64,000 nucleotides of DNA from Naematelia aurantialba (GCA_021527695.1 JAKFAO010000007.1:1488001-1552000); one strand, 5' to 3'; shown: positions 24,028 through 35,649, numbered from the stretch's first letter. Notes: generated by a model from the letters alone, not told the origin. Numbers and translations: made by a program.

Positions 24028-26919
24028 CTAGATCCCCCAGGTCTGCGGGGTGGATTCCATTTCAAATACGATATTCGCGCCGCGCTTGATCTGTTCATGA
24101 GTGATAAAGATGGAAGTGTGCGGCTTCCCATCAACAGTCACGCTCTTGACGTACTTGCGCCCGTCGCTCGCGCCTTTCGCATGTATTGACAGAGGTTTTC
24201 GAGCTCCAGGCAGGCGGATGGTGAGGCTATCGAAGAACGGCGTTCCAATCACATAGACGGCGGAAGCAGGATCGACTGCGAGTGAGGTTCAGCAGCGCAG
24301 CGTGGAGCTGGACGTACCTGGGTAAAACCCCATGGCAGAGAACAGGTACCATGCCGACATTTGGCCGCAATCTTCGTTGCCTGACAGGCCGAGCGCAGTA
24401 TGGTTATAGTCGTGTTGGCCCACGTGCAGAGCCCGCTCCTGCGTCTTGTGTGGCGCGCCAGCAAACATGTACAGATAAGGCTGTCCGTCAGCGTCAGACT
24501 TCTCATGTGACGCACAATATGATGCGACGGCTCGTTCGTATGGAGGTTATGCCCGCCATCGAAATGCCGATCCAGAAAGCTGACAAAGGACTTGTTGCCG
24601 CCCATCAAATCAATGAGGCCAGGCACGTCGTGCTGCTCTTTAGTCTGAGCTTGCAGAGTCAACCCACCATGACATTCAACGAGTAGGCCCAGTGATCGCC
24701 CTCAGTCCATCCCGCTTTCTCCCCGGCCCACGATCCGTCCGATTTCCTTGCCTCCATAAAGCCGGTTTCTGCATTCCACAGATTGCGATACGTTTTCGAT
24801 CTCTCCAGCAGCCGCGCTGCATCTTTATGATGGCCCTGATTCTTCGCAACAATCGAGGCTGCCCAGTCGTCGTCTACCGCTCAGCAGAGTCGTCGTGGCC
24901 ACTCACAGGCATAGTCCAGCGTCCGGCTCCCTGCCTCCGAGTGTAGATCGTCGGCCACATAGCCTAGCTTCATGTACTCTGTCAGGCCGGCCCGTACCTC
25001 TTGTGGAGTATGCTCTTCTCTGTCCTCAAACCGCAGTTCAATGTCGCGATCCGGCGGCTGAAACGCGTCCTTCTTTACTGCCTTCCACGCCTCCTTCCAA
25101 TCGAAGCCACGCACACCAGCCTTCATGGCTTGAGCAATGATGGCGTCGCTGTGCGTGCCGACCATGATGTTCGTCTCGACCAGGTTCTTCCACATGGGCA
25201 GCCACCCTCCCTGTTTATAGTCCTGTAGCATGCTCGTAATCATCCCGCCTACCCGCTCGGGGGCCATGAAGAGGAGCCACGCTGTCTCGGCGCGGAAGGT
25301 GTCCCAGATCGAGTAACCCGAGTAGCTCGTGCCTTTGACCACCTTGTCCAGGTATCCAGAATAGTAGGAGGGCGAGCCCGTATTTTCCGACACTTCGTAA
25401 GGGTACACCAGGGTGTGCGCAAACGAGCTGTAAAGGACAGTCCGGTTCTGCGGGGTTGCGCCTGAAACACTTAATCGGTCGAGCTTGTCTGCCCAAGCAG
25501 CACGAGTCTTGCGGGATGTTGCTTCGAGTGTCTGACCGTCGGGTATCTCCAGATCGATGTTTCTGCTCTTCAGCGCGGTCGCCGGACAAACTCACCTCCT
25601 GGCTTGGTTGATGCTAATGAAGCTGACTCCAACTTTCACTTCCACCTTCTTGGCACGGAAGGTTACGTAGCCCGCCAGCACTTTGCCCGTCCCCGAGGCC
25701 ACCCCCGGTTCCAGCTCTCCGTAGCGGGATATACCGATATCTTCAAATGGCGCAGAAAATCGAGCCACAAAGTAACCCTTGAAGGACTTTGCAGGCAAGT
25801 CATCGCCCACAAGGATACGACTACGGTCAGCTATCATACGAAAGATAGACGTGCTCTTGCCGTTCGTCGTTCCAGCCAGACACCTCGCGTCGCTTCCTAT
25901 CTATGGTGATCTGTCCGTTCGGAAACGTGACATTGTCTGTTCTGCGGAATGGCGTGTTCTCTTGGTTGATGAGGATGCTCTCACGACTCGCTTGAATAAT
26001 GATATGTGGCGTAGACTCAGAATTGAACGTGAAGCTTAGATGTCCGACCCGTGAAGCTGACATGAGCATGGGCGTCGATCGTCCACTTACTGGCTGTCAT
26101 CTCGGCAAGGATTGTGCCGACAGCAGCATCCAGGACATTCGAGTAGTAATTAGCGCTGGCGTACTCGTTGCTTCGGTTGAACGGCAGTCCACGGCTCTCA
26201 AAGTCCGTGATGACCGTCCCGAGACCGGCGGAAATCTGGCTCGGCCCAGATTCGCCTATCATCAGCGGCTCCTTGCAGTCGCTCACCCATCCAAATGGCG
26301 GGTTGGTGCGTGCCTAGGAAACCATGGAGCTTGGTGTCGGTCTGGTTGTACGGGCACATGGAGACGTCTGCCCTCAGTGTCGTGCCCAGAGTTGCACTCA
26401 CAGTTTTGCCTGGTTTGAGGGGTCCAGCGGGTCATCCCGAAGGGGGGAGCGACGGCCGGAATCATCCCTACCATCAGCGATGTCGCCACACTTCTCACCT
26501 CCACTAAGATCTGGTTCGGGCCTGGCATCAGCCACCGTCTCGAGTGGGACGTACCCATCGTTTCCGAGCATCACATTGACCCATTTCAACGCCTCGCTCG
26601 CCGGCTCTAGAAACGCCCCGCCCACCGACCGCTTCCGCCCGTCCCCAAAGTCCCAATGTCCTTCTGCCTCGGAGCCAAAGTCCTGGTCGCTGAGCTGGCC
26701 CGACGTGACTTTTTGAAAGTGATGGCGCCGTGGAGGCGCTCGACGGCCGGTGAAGAACGTCTTGTATAGGTAGATGTATCCTCCGAAGAAGAAGACTATC
26801 AGCACGACAAGAAGGGGCAGGATCGGAGGGTTGTCCTTGCGTTGAGCCGCTACGCCGGGGGCGTGGCGCTGCTCTTCTTCTTTTCGCTTGGTTGCATTGC
26901 GCCGTTGTCGAGCGGACAT
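24028..26919 (-). CDS. Membrane-anchored GH92 alpha-1,2-mannosidase
   Basis: This is a glycoside hydrolase family 92 exo-alpha-mannosidase acting on mannose-rich glycans. The protein begins with a basic cytosolic tail (MSARQRRNATKRKEEEQR) and a single hydrophobic helix near residues 33-52 (LPLLVVLIVFFFGGYIYLY), predicting a type II membrane topology. Family motifs follow: WVNVMLGNDG, MIPAVAPPFGMTRWTPQTRQN, CPYNQTDTKLHGFLGTHQP, SYSGYSIWDTFRAETAWL and the hallmark GNEDCGQMSAWYLFSAMG with its catalytic acidic residues. The C-terminus reads PFFDSLTIRLPG to STPQTWGI. At least nine introns are needed, several only 31-34 nt. Joining them restores continuous homology, so the gene appears intact at about 850 residues. 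GH92 enzymes are usually secreted; the N-terminal anchor suggests a Golgi/ER or cell-surface site. Confidence 0.92.
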
Positions 26920-27061
26920 GAAGGTGGAAGACTATACAGAGCCACACGAGTAGCGAAGGAATGAAAGATGATTACTGAATGAGTGGATGTGGAGGCGGGG
27001 CCCTCTGTCATGCTGCCTTTCGTGTTATACAGTGCCATGCATACAACAATGTACAGAAGCG

Positions 27062-28058
27062 TCAACGTAGTTGCGCCAAGATGAGCAAGACCATGAGAGC
27101 CAAGACTACAGTCGACAAACTACCAACGACCAGTCGCCAGATCCTGCGGGATGTGGTCGACTTTGACGCCAGCTCAGCCTTTAGGCGCACAATTTCGGCA
27201 TTGAGGAGCATTTCCTTTCGTCAGTTGCAGATAGACAGGCGGCCTCACCGTCTCGTCAGCCCACCACTCGATGCGAGCTAGGCCGTCTGAGCCGTCCTTG
27301 CTTATACCCGCTACGCGCTGGATACGGCCCGCCTTGCCCTGTCCGTCCCGGACGTCCAGCTCGTCCGCCTCGGCAAACAAGGTCTGCCAAGGCGTCGTGC
27401 GTTCACGCATCGTCTCGAGATCTCTCGTGCGCGCAGCGACGAGCTCGGACAACCGCTGCTGCATTGGTGGAAGGGTACTCCGGATGGCATCGTAGATCTC
27501 GGTCGTGAGGCGCTGCCCCGTCAGTTTGCAACAGCAAGAGCAATAGCATGAGCAAAGCAAGAGCAAACGCAAACGCAAAAGCAAAAGCAAAAGCAACAGC
27601 AACAGCAAAAGCAGCAAAAGACGGAACAAGAAGGCACCTACATCCGCGTCGTCATCTTTATCCGTGAGCCTGGTCAGCATTGCAGGCAGGTCGACAAACA
27701 ATCGGTGCTCGATGGACCCCTGGCGTCAGCGTGGATGTCGACAGTGTCCTACCCGGATACTCCTGATTCTGCGCTCATGCTCCTCGCATGCTGCTGTCAG
27801 TCGGTCAATCTCCTTTTGCATCGGTCTGCATCAGCGGTGCCAGCTCAACTGGACTTACAAAGTCGTATCTTGTGTGAGGTTCAAGCTAGGCGCCCTTTGG
27901 ACGGGGCGACGGTTGTGCATGGAGAGGCGTGATGGTCCCGCTGCAGATGGGTGTGGCGGAGAGGAGCGCTGCGTCGTCGGCTGTGCTGGCAGTGTTAGGT
28001 TCCTCCTCGCTGTGGGCAGGCCCAGCGGCCCTCCCACTGGCATGTACGCGAAATCCAT
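27062..28058 (-). CDS. Tail-anchored coiled-coil protein, function unknown
   Basis: Five exons join in frame. A Pro/Ser/Arg-rich head (MDFAYMPVGGPLG onward) leads into a helical segment (MQKEIDRLTAACEEHERRI), then GSIEHRLFVDLPAMLTRLT and a second coiled region (YDAIRSTLPPMQQRLSELV, TRDLETMRERTTPWQTLF). The last exon has a short coil (LLNAEIVRLKAELASK) and a single C-terminal transmembrane helix (LSTVVLALMVLLILAQLR) running to the stop at 27062-27064. The shape is that of a tail-anchored organelle membrane protein, such as a SNARE-like or tether protein, but I see no SNARE heptad zero-layer that would prove this. An intron around 27525-27640 consists of gcaaaa/gcaaca repeats. The start at 28058 was chosen over an upstream in-frame ATG because the upstream residues are not protein-like. 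Confidence 0.65.
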
Positions 28059-28400
28059 GACTAGGAAGAGAGCAGTACAAGTCGACCAAGGACATAGCGA
28101 TGGCCACGTGCCAGATACCACCCCTATCTCACGTGTCGTTCAACTACTGTCTGTCCTCTAGTTATCCTCTGTTTCCGATGTGTGTCTGGAGAGAAGCGCT
28201 GCCAGTCACTTGGCATGCAGACCAGGAGATCAGGTGCATAGTCATGGAGCATTGGATGTAGCATAGTCGTACAAGAGCCCAACGACATATGTAAATGTCC
28301 GCATGTTCTGCGTCTGGCCGGGAATTATCATCGCCGGCAACTGTCAATAACGTGTACTTAATCGGCCTATGGCCTCGTCCATCTTGTGCATAGGTTCAGC
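28059..28400. other. Divergent intergenic region (tail-anchored protein / GH15)
   Basis: 342 bases between opposed start codons. It contains no coding exon that I can support, and it must carry both promoters. Confidence 0.5.
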
Positions 28401-31038
28401 ATGCCCGCAACGGAGATCGACCCCAACGAGAACAAGGACCAGGACGAGCACATTGTCCGTGGGATCCAGGACCATGCGCTGATTGGCAACCTGCGGACGG
28501 CGGCGTTGGTCTCTGTCGACGGCTCGATCGAGTCCATGTGCATCCCGTACTTTGACTCGCCGTCGGTGTTTGCACGTATCGTCGATGCCGACAAGGGCGG
28601 GCACTTTTCCATCACCCCTACGTGGCCGTTCAAGCCCAAGCAGGCGTATGCGCCCAATTCGAATGTCCTCGTCACCAAGTTTCTCAACGAGGACGGCGTG
28701 GGGATCATGACCGACCTGCTGGTGCCCAAGGGGGCGAATCGGACCGGGTCGCAGAGCCGCCCATACCTGCCCTGGCTCATCCGCAAGGTCGAGAGCATCC
28801 GCGGCACGGTCCCGTTCCGCATGGAGTGTGCGCCGGCGTTCAGTTACTGCCGCGACCCGCATACCTCGGAGGTGAGTGCTGGCGGGTCCACTGGGCTGAC
28901 AATGGCAGATCGTGGACGACGACTCGGTGGCCAGCAGCTGCAAGCACACCTGCAAGGGCCTGTTCACCGCTCCCAACCTGACCCTCGACCTGCGGTATCT
29001 AGGCTGGACGACCGACGCATCCGTACAGGACCCGACGATCAACCTCAAAGTGGAGAACCTGGATGCACGCGCCCTGCTCGGTCCCGCCATCACCGCCGAC
29101 TTTGAGCTCCAAGAGGGACAGTGCATCGTCTTTATTCTACGAGAGGTCGGCGATTTTGAGTATGCGAGTGCCGAGCACCAGCGCGTTGCCAACCCCAATC
29201 CGGAACGCGCGGAAACCATGGGCGTCCCACTCAAAGTGCTCGTCGAGGCTACGAGCCGGCTGCGTCCCAAAGCCAATCCAATCATAACGCGCCCGCTCCT
29301 CGAGGCGCTTATTCGCGACACCAACAGCTACTGGCAGAGCTGGGTCAATCAGAGCAAGTACAAGGGCCGATGGCGCGAGGCTGTCCACAGGTCGGCACTG
29401 GTGCTCAAGATGCTGGTGTTTGAGGAGACGGGAGCCATCATTGCCGCGCCGACATTCTCTCTTCCTGAATACCTGGGCGGCAGCCGCAACTGGTAAGCGC
29501 GTCGCCGAGTCTATCCGCTGACGGCAGGGACTACCGCTTCACCTGGGTCAGAGATACGTCGTTCACCCTCTACGCGCTGATTCGGCTCGGCTTCACCGAA
29601 GAGTGCGTTGCGCCAAAGCATGGCTGACGGCAGGGCCAATGCATATGTCGATTTCATCCTGGCAAGACTGCGCGATCGCAATTCGGACGGGTCTCTGCAA
29701 ATGTAAGCCACGGTGTGGACCGAGCTGACAGCAGTGTGTATACGATCCATGGCGGCAAGGACCTCGAGGAGATTGAGCTGGACCACTTGGCGGGACACAA
29801 GGGTTCCAAGCCCGTGCGGATCGGCAACGGCGCCGCAGACCATCTCCAGCTGGTGAGCCGTTTGAGCGTTGTTAAGGGGGGTTTGACCCAGGGGAGGGGG
29901 GGGGGGGGGGGCCTGACGTAGGTGCTGATGATGTGCAGGACATCTACGGCGAGCTCTTGGACTGCATCTACCTCGCGCAAAAGTACAGCAAGCCGCTATC
30001 GTGGGAATCGTGGGTCGCTATACGCCAGGTGGTCGACTATGTCTGCACGCAGATCGGCGAGCAGGACCTGTCGATCTGGGAGGTGCGCGGCAGGAAGAAG
30101 AGCTTCTTGTACTCTAAAGTGATGATGTGGTGAGTCGTTCTCAGCGCCGCCATCCCTGTCTTGCTCCTACCCTCCCGCTGTCAGTGCTCACTCCGCGCCT
30201 AGGGTCGCGCTCGACCGAGGGATCCGGCTGGCGGAGAAACGGTGTCTGCCATGCCCGAACCGGGAAAAGTGGCGCGACACCAGAGACAGCCTGTACGAAG
30301 AGATCCAGACCAAGGGATGGAAGTGGGTCGTCGTCGTCGTCTTCGTCTTCGTCCTCGTCCTTGTCGCCGTTGTTGTCCTCGTCGTTGTCCTCGTTGTCGT
30401 TGTCGTCGTCGTCGTCGCCGCTGACTTTGCAGTGCGGAAAAGGGGTTCTACGCGCAATCGTACGAAGACCGCGACTCGCTCGACTCGGCGGTCCTCATCA
30501 TGCCTCTGGTGTTCTTCATGTCGGCCGCCGACCCGCGGTTCACCTCGACCCTCGACCAGATCCTCAAGACGCCAGAAAAGGGCGGACTGACGCACAACGC
30601 CATGGTGTACAGGTACAACACGGCCAAGGCGGACGACGGCGTCGGCGGCGAGGAGGGCGCATTCTCGTTGTGCACGCTGTGGTGTGTCGAGGCCCTGACC
30701 CGCGCAGGCGTGTACAACAGGGCCTACCTCGACAGAGCGGTGGACATGTTTCTCAATTTCCAGGGGTACGGGAACCACGTCGCGCTGTACAGCGAGGAGA
30801 TCTCGCGTGGAGGAGAAGGTCTCGGAGTGAGTCCTCTCGATCGTTTCGTAGAGGATTCCATATCTTCTCCTACGCTCCCTACTGTTCCCGCAAAATCCTT
30901 ACTCGGCGCACCCACACCCGCCCCCACTCGCACTACCTGGCTGACTGCCCGCAGAACACCCCGCAAGCATTCTCGCACGTCACCCTCATCTCGGCAGCAT
31001 TCAACCTCGATCGCGCATTGGGCGGTTCCGCGGTATAG
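28401..31038 (+). CDS. Glycoside hydrolase family 15 enzyme (glucoamylase/trehalase-like, cytosolic type)
   Basis: The protein combines an N-terminal bacterial-type GH15 beta-domain ([21 protein letters not shown]) with an (alpha/alpha)6-barrel. Barrel motifs are [37 protein letters not shown] and [20 protein letters not shown], the last holding the likely general-acid Glu, followed by [10 protein letters not shown]. The C-terminal part includes [18 protein letters not shown], where an intron splits AA|T, and [18 protein letters not shown]. About nine introns interrupt it. One at roughly 30324-30434 is filled with gtc/ctc trinucleotides and another near 29855-29935 has a poly-G run. There is no signal peptide ([19 protein letters not shown]), so it acts inside the cell, probably on maltose/glucan or trehalose. 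Which sugar it uses cannot be read from the sequence. It appears complete at about 650 residues. Confidence 0.88.
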
Positions 31039-31409
31039 GACATTCGGTGCACGCATCTCCATTCTCAGAACATGCATCTTCATAGCCAGTACAGAAGCAT
31101 GCATAGCCAGTAGCCAGACATGCACCTCCATAGCCAGACATGCATCTCCATAGCCAGACATGCATCTCCATAGCCAGACATGCATCTCCGTAGCCAGAGG
31201 AGGTGTCTCCATAGCCAGGTCAGGTGTCTTCCTAGCCAGAGTAGGTGTCTCCATGCCAGAGGTGTCTCGATTTGCGACCTGGTCTTTGCCGTCTGAGACT
31301 TCCGGAGACAGATTCTGCGACTGCATGCATGTACCGGCCCAACGGCTCGACCTGCTCGCGCAAAGTGTACACGACTCGGGCGATACCACTACGGACCCGG
31401 GCGATACCA
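31039..31409. other. Intergenic region between convergent GH15 and POP1 genes
   Basis: 370 bases made up mainly of the 20-base minisatellite listed separately, followed by a short duplicated gggcgataccactacgga element near 31378-31418. No gene seen. Confidence 0.6.
31075..31255. repeat. 20-base minisatellite (atagccagacatgcatctcc)
   Basis: Seven to eight copies, near-perfect at the centre and diverging at the 3' side, lie in the 3' flank of the GH15 gene. Confidence 0.88.
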
Positions 31410-33670
31410 CTACGGACCGACCGGGACGATCCTCGCTAGGCGCGGCACCCCGCTGCCCAGCGCCCGTACTGTCACCGCACCATCATGGGCTTTGGCCGCC
31501 TGTGCATATCCCTCCAGCGACACTGTGGCCAGCGCAAATCCCCTGCCGCGCGACAGGCTAAAGTTGCCGGTCGACGTGTACCCGATGAGCTGGGCAGATG
31601 AGCCTCCACCCTGGTCGGGACTTACTTGGCCACACGTTTCGTCGAGGTATATCCCCTCGAGGTCGCCTGGCGAGCCGCGCTCGAGCACCTCGACGCGGAC
31701 ATGCAGCACCGCGCCTGCCCGGACGGCCACTTCGCCCATCCCCCGCTGTCTCCGGAATGCGTTGACAGCGCTGCCGAGCTTCGTCGGCGCGTCGATGATC
31801 GCTCGCAACGCCTCTCCCGCTGCCGTTCCCGCTCCCGCCCCCGCCCCGGCTCCCACTCCCAAGGTGAACAGCCAGGGATGCACGTCCTCGCCAAACACCC
31901 TTGTCCAGTCTGCCGTGAAGAGCCGGGGCACCCGCTTGGCCGGCGGTTTGCGCAGCCACCGCGCCTCGTCTTCCGTCTCGCAGTGGCTGGCCCAGTCCCG
32001 GCCAGCCTTGCACACGGCGCCCCAGTGTTCCGGGAAACACGGCACGCCCGCCTCGCGATGCTGCGACCGCCGTTCGCGCAGCCCGCCAATCATCGTGCCA
32101 GTGTACACAAAGGACGGGAGGAGCGCCATCGCCCACGCGCGCGGGAACAGCAGCGTGTAGCCCGACATGTCGCCGATACGGCGCTGGAAGACGAGCATCG
32201 GGACGCGATCGTCTTGCGCAAGTGCGCGCAGCCGTGTCCCAGGCAACTCCAGCTTCTGCCTCCGCCTGTCAAGGTCCGACTTCTTGTACTTGGGGTATGC
32301 GACGCTGTCCCGTACGTCGGCATCCCACAGACCCGTAGCTGCTGTCTCACGCGAGGGGTCTGGTGCTGGACCGGCATCGGCGGCTTTGGCTGGGGGGAAG
32401 CTACCTTCAGCTTTGCCACCAGAGTGCCTACCTCAGTCTAGGATCATAGGCGTTGATGCCAATCACCATCCCCTCTGGCATACTCGCGGGATCACCAAGC
32501 TCCAGCTTGTCTCTGCACTTCAAAACCCGCCGCAGAACCTCTCCAGCCAGTGGACCCATGACCTCGAAGCCGCCAAGATCCAGCCTGAGATCCCGCATGA
32601 TGCCTGTCCACTCCGCCTTGAGCGCCTTCCAGGCCTCGTCGTATATGCTAGGATGCAGACGTAGCCACACCTGCCGGTCGTGCCAGCACAGCTCGGCTGG
32701 GCCGATCATTTCGAATGGATACGAGCCGGGTCGATAGAGAACGACATTGGCGACGCGAGCCCCGGTTTCGTACCTGCATAAGCGACGTTGGGATCAGAAC
32801 TCACTTTTCCCCGGCAAACCGCCCAGCCGTGACTCTAGACAGCGCAGCAACGAGCTCGCCCCGCTCGCCCTCCAGTTCGATCACGCCAAAGTAGCTCGTA
32901 TCGTGCAGGATTGCCTTTCGCCTGGAGGCGCGGTGGGCGGGTCGGAAGGATTTCAGCGTCGGTGTGAGCGCTAGGCGGTGGTGCCATAGATTGACCATGT
33001 GGAAGCGCTTTGCATGATACACATGTGTTGGCAGCCACGTCTTGTCGCCTGGCGTCAGCAACGCATCGTGTTCCTCACTCACGCTGCCGCTTCATGAGCT
33101 GGTCTGTCCTGGACTCGCCACGGAGGTTGCCCTTGGACCGCATCTTGGCTCTCTTGCGCTGCATCTTTGCAATCTTGTCGTCCGGGTCGATCTGCCGTCA
33201 GCACCGCCGTGAGCATCCCTCACCTCCTGTGCCGCGCGAGAGCGCATTCGCTGCGGTACTCGCCGGGGATTATGGCTCGCTGCGCGCCGACGCAGGTGCC
33301 GCGGCAGAGACTGGAAGACCCGGGTACTGTTTTGTCCACTGCCGTCAGCTCTACCATGCCGGCTCACTTACGCTGCGGACTTGATAGCATTTTGCAGCGC
33401 CAGTATCTCCAGCGCCCTGGCTTCGGCGAACCGTTCCACCTGCAGCGCTCCAGGAAGCTCCTTGGCGCCTGATGTAAGCCTGATACTCGGGACAAACTCA
33501 CCAAACACCAGTCCAGCGGCATGGCCAAATACCTCGCGCTCTTTCCCCTTTCCCTTGCCCTTGCCCCTTGCACTCTCATTTCGATGCAAGAGGTCGGCGG
33601 TCTTTGGAATAGTCTTGGTGATGCGCCCCTTGGCGCTGGAAGGCCCTGCCTCTGTTGCCCTCTTGGACAT
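31410..33670 (-). CDS. POP1: RNase P/MRP protein subunit POP1
   Basis: This is the largest protein of the ribonucleoproteins that mature tRNA 5' ends (RNase P) and pre-rRNA (RNase MRP) in the nucleus and nucleolus. The N-terminal POP1 domain carries RFAEARALEILALQNAIKSA, then the hallmark LPRHLRRRAASHNPRRVP and the Arg-rich segment IAKMQRKRAKMRSKGNL. It continues WLPTHVYHAKRFHMVNLW and ILHDTSYFGVIELEG. The POPLD domain follows (PGSYPFEMIGPAELCWHDRQ, WLRLHPSIYDEAWKA). The C-terminal domain includes RVPMLVFQRRIGDMSGYTLL, a Gly-Ala run (GVGAGAGAGAG) and GFALATVSLEGYA, ending at the stop codon at 31410. About five introns are needed. The start at 33670 (MSKRATEAGPSS) was preferred to an upstream in-frame ATG. 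All family blocks are present, so it appears functional at roughly 680 residues. Confidence 0.93.
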
Positions 33671-34151
33671 GGATGCGTGACGAGTGAAGAGAGGTGGTAA
33701 TGAAAAACCAACTTTTGCTACCTCCACTTTGCCCGCACGCACTACAACGCTCGCCTCGTTTGATCTTTCCTGCTTGTCATGTATATCACGCCATGGAGAT
33801 GGGCACCCGGCATTCACCTATTCTCACGGTAGGAAGCACAACCCCCGCACAGAGTGTACCAGACCGATAAGACACCTTACACGCATAGTATATATACACA
33901 TTTGTTGCATAATATATACTCGTACATACAGTCTGGGATGACGAGTGATCTAGTGAAGCTACTGGCCCGACAGGCCTTCATGGCCCTAATTGACCGAAGC
34001 AAGCCGCCAATTGACTGACATGTCTCAGTGTGATGGTCCCTTGACTGACACTTAGCTGACGTAGGTCCTTACTTGCGTAACGACCTTCAAAGACGCCGCG
34101 GCCAGCTCTTCGGATGGGATCACGGGCGGTCGGTGTAGATACTAACGCGCG
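33671..34151. other. Intergenic region upstream of POP1
   Basis: 480 bases with A/T-rich stretches (atagtatatatacac and ataatatatactcg near 33885-33925) that may be TATA-like elements for POP1. A ttgactgac motif recurs at about 34010-34060. No coding exon seen. Confidence 0.45.
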
Positions 34152-34693
34152 TCAATTCGAGGCTTTGTGTGCGGATATACCGACATACAGTTGGGCAGAC
34201 CAGAAGCTCGTCACGTCGAGCTCTCCACCGTCTGACGGCTTCTCGCACGAGACTCTGCGTGAGATCGGGCCAGATGAACGCGCACCATGCGGACATATCC
34301 TACATCTGAACAGCATGCTTCTCATCATGGCGACTAGACTTGCCGCAGCGGGCATGGCGAAGTACGCCATGAGACCGAGGGTCTCGTCGGACCGTCCAAG
34401 GGTGTCCAGGTCTAGGAGCGTGTCGTGTTCTGAGAGTCGGTCATCAATGATGAGGCTGCTCAATTCCGCCGATCTAGACCATTGTTCTACCCATTGGTCG
34501 GGACTATAGGATCAGCGCTTGTTACACGATGCACCTTCGTTACTTACAGGTCCAGACGACCCGGAGCAGCCTCACACCAGTGAATGAGGTGTTTTAGCGG
34601 GGACTACTTCTCGGGAACCATGGAGGGCCGTCGTGCCGCGGTGCAGACGATCTGGTACGGCATCCGGTACCCAATCTCGTCAAACGTCCACAT
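34152..34693 (-). CDS. Doubtful small gene or relic, possibly interrupted by a TAG codon
   Basis: A clear splice at 34504-34547 (gtaagt donor, tatag acceptor) joins LKHLIHWCEAAPGRLDL to PDQWVEQWSRSAELSSLII, which continues to DTLGRSDETLGLMAYFA and a stop at 34152. Upstream, the same frame gives MWTFDEIGYRMPYQIVCTAA and RRPSMVPEK, but a TAG (34604-34606) stands between the two parts. Either this is a decayed gene, or a weak 48-nt intron (donor gtctgc, acceptor gagaagtag) removes the stop. The coding look (GC-rich third positions, amphipathic sequence) argues for real protein ancestry. I do not recognise the family. The gene is head to head with the hexapeptide-repeat gene. Confidence 0.35.
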
Positions 34694-34851
34694 ACTCGCT
34701 GACACGAGCGTTGTGCGTGATCAGTATGCCACAAGTGACGTCGCGGCACCTCTGCGAGCCACAAGTATAACATCGTCAAGCTCCTCGAGTTTCTTCTTTC
34801 TTTCCTCCATCCCCACATCTCCATACCCACATCTCGAAACGTAGTTGCACC

Positions 34852-35484
34852 ATGCCACCTAAACAACCACCCGTGACATGGCAGAGAGGTATCTCCTTGG
34901 GTCCTTATACCACGCCGCTGTCCATCTTCAACGCATCTGAGATGCGGCGGCTCTACACGGCCGAAGATTTCCAGACGGAGCGTCAGCTTATATACGAAGA
35001 GCAACTGGAGGCGTGGAAAAAGGCTCATGAAGAGACTGTGAGTGTCGATGGGCGTCAGAGTCTGAGTCAGGGCAAGCAGGCAGCATGGGGAGTCCCACGC
35101 CCGCCAGTTCTACCCAGACGAGTCGCCCACAACAACTAGGTCGTCCCCAACAAATCGGTCGTCTCCAGCAACTCGGTCGTTCCCGGCGACTCGGTCGTTC
35201 CCAGCGGCTTGGTCGTCCCCAGCAACTCGGTTGTCCCCAGCAACTCGGTCGTTCCCAGCGACTTGGTCGTCCCCAGCGACCCAGTCGTCCCAATCGCCTT
35301 GCCCGTCGCTGCGAACAGCCCCGCGTGACCCGGACACCGACGGGATTCTCACAGTCAGTCTAGAACCCGAATCAGGTGTTAGCACTAACGATCACAGCCG
35401 CGGAAGCGAAACATCGCCGAACCGTCTCCTGTCAGTAGCTTGGCGTCGCAAGAGACAGTTCCGCTGATCATTGTTAGCGGGTGA
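34852..35484 (+). CDS. Small protein with degenerate Arg-Ser-x-Pro-Ala-Thr hexapeptide repeats
   Basis: Exon 1 encodes MPPKQPPVTWQRGISLG and a helical segment (SEMRRLYTAEDFQTERQLIY, EEQLEAWKKAHEET) ending at a gtgagt donor near 35039. With the acceptor ggcaag-caggcag near 35085, the frame reads HGESHARQFYPDESPTTT. It then enters about nine tandem hexapeptides of the type RSFPAT/WSSPAT, each 18 bases. A second intron (gtcagt to gatcacag, about 35354-35397) leads to PRKRNIAEPSPVSSL and a stop at 35482-35484. The spliced length is about 180 residues. A neighbouring acceptor four bases upstream would instead give a short 80-residue product, so the repeat reading depends on splice choice. The PRKRN segment resembles a basic nuclear-localisation motif. 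Function unknown. Confidence 0.5.
35131..35292. repeat. 18-base coding minisatellite
   Basis: Units like tcgttcccagcgactcgg repeat about nine times with single-base variation that keeps the length at 18, consistent with selection for reading frame. Confidence 0.85.
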
Positions 35485-35641
35485 GCACTGGCACACGGCC
35501 AAGACGCAAAAGACGACCACGGCCCCGTCAACGTCGACCCCCACCCCAAATTAACAGCTGCTAGGTAGGAGCCAACGCAGTACGGCGGTTGTCTAGATAT
35601 CCTCGTCAGTCCCATCTAGCATCGCACGCAGGTTCCAAACG

Positions 35642-35649
35642 AAAAAAAA
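35642..35649 (-). terminator. RNA polymerase III terminator of U6
   Basis: Eight consecutive T residues on the minus strand directly follow the U6 sequence, as expected for a Pol III transcript. Confidence 0.85.
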
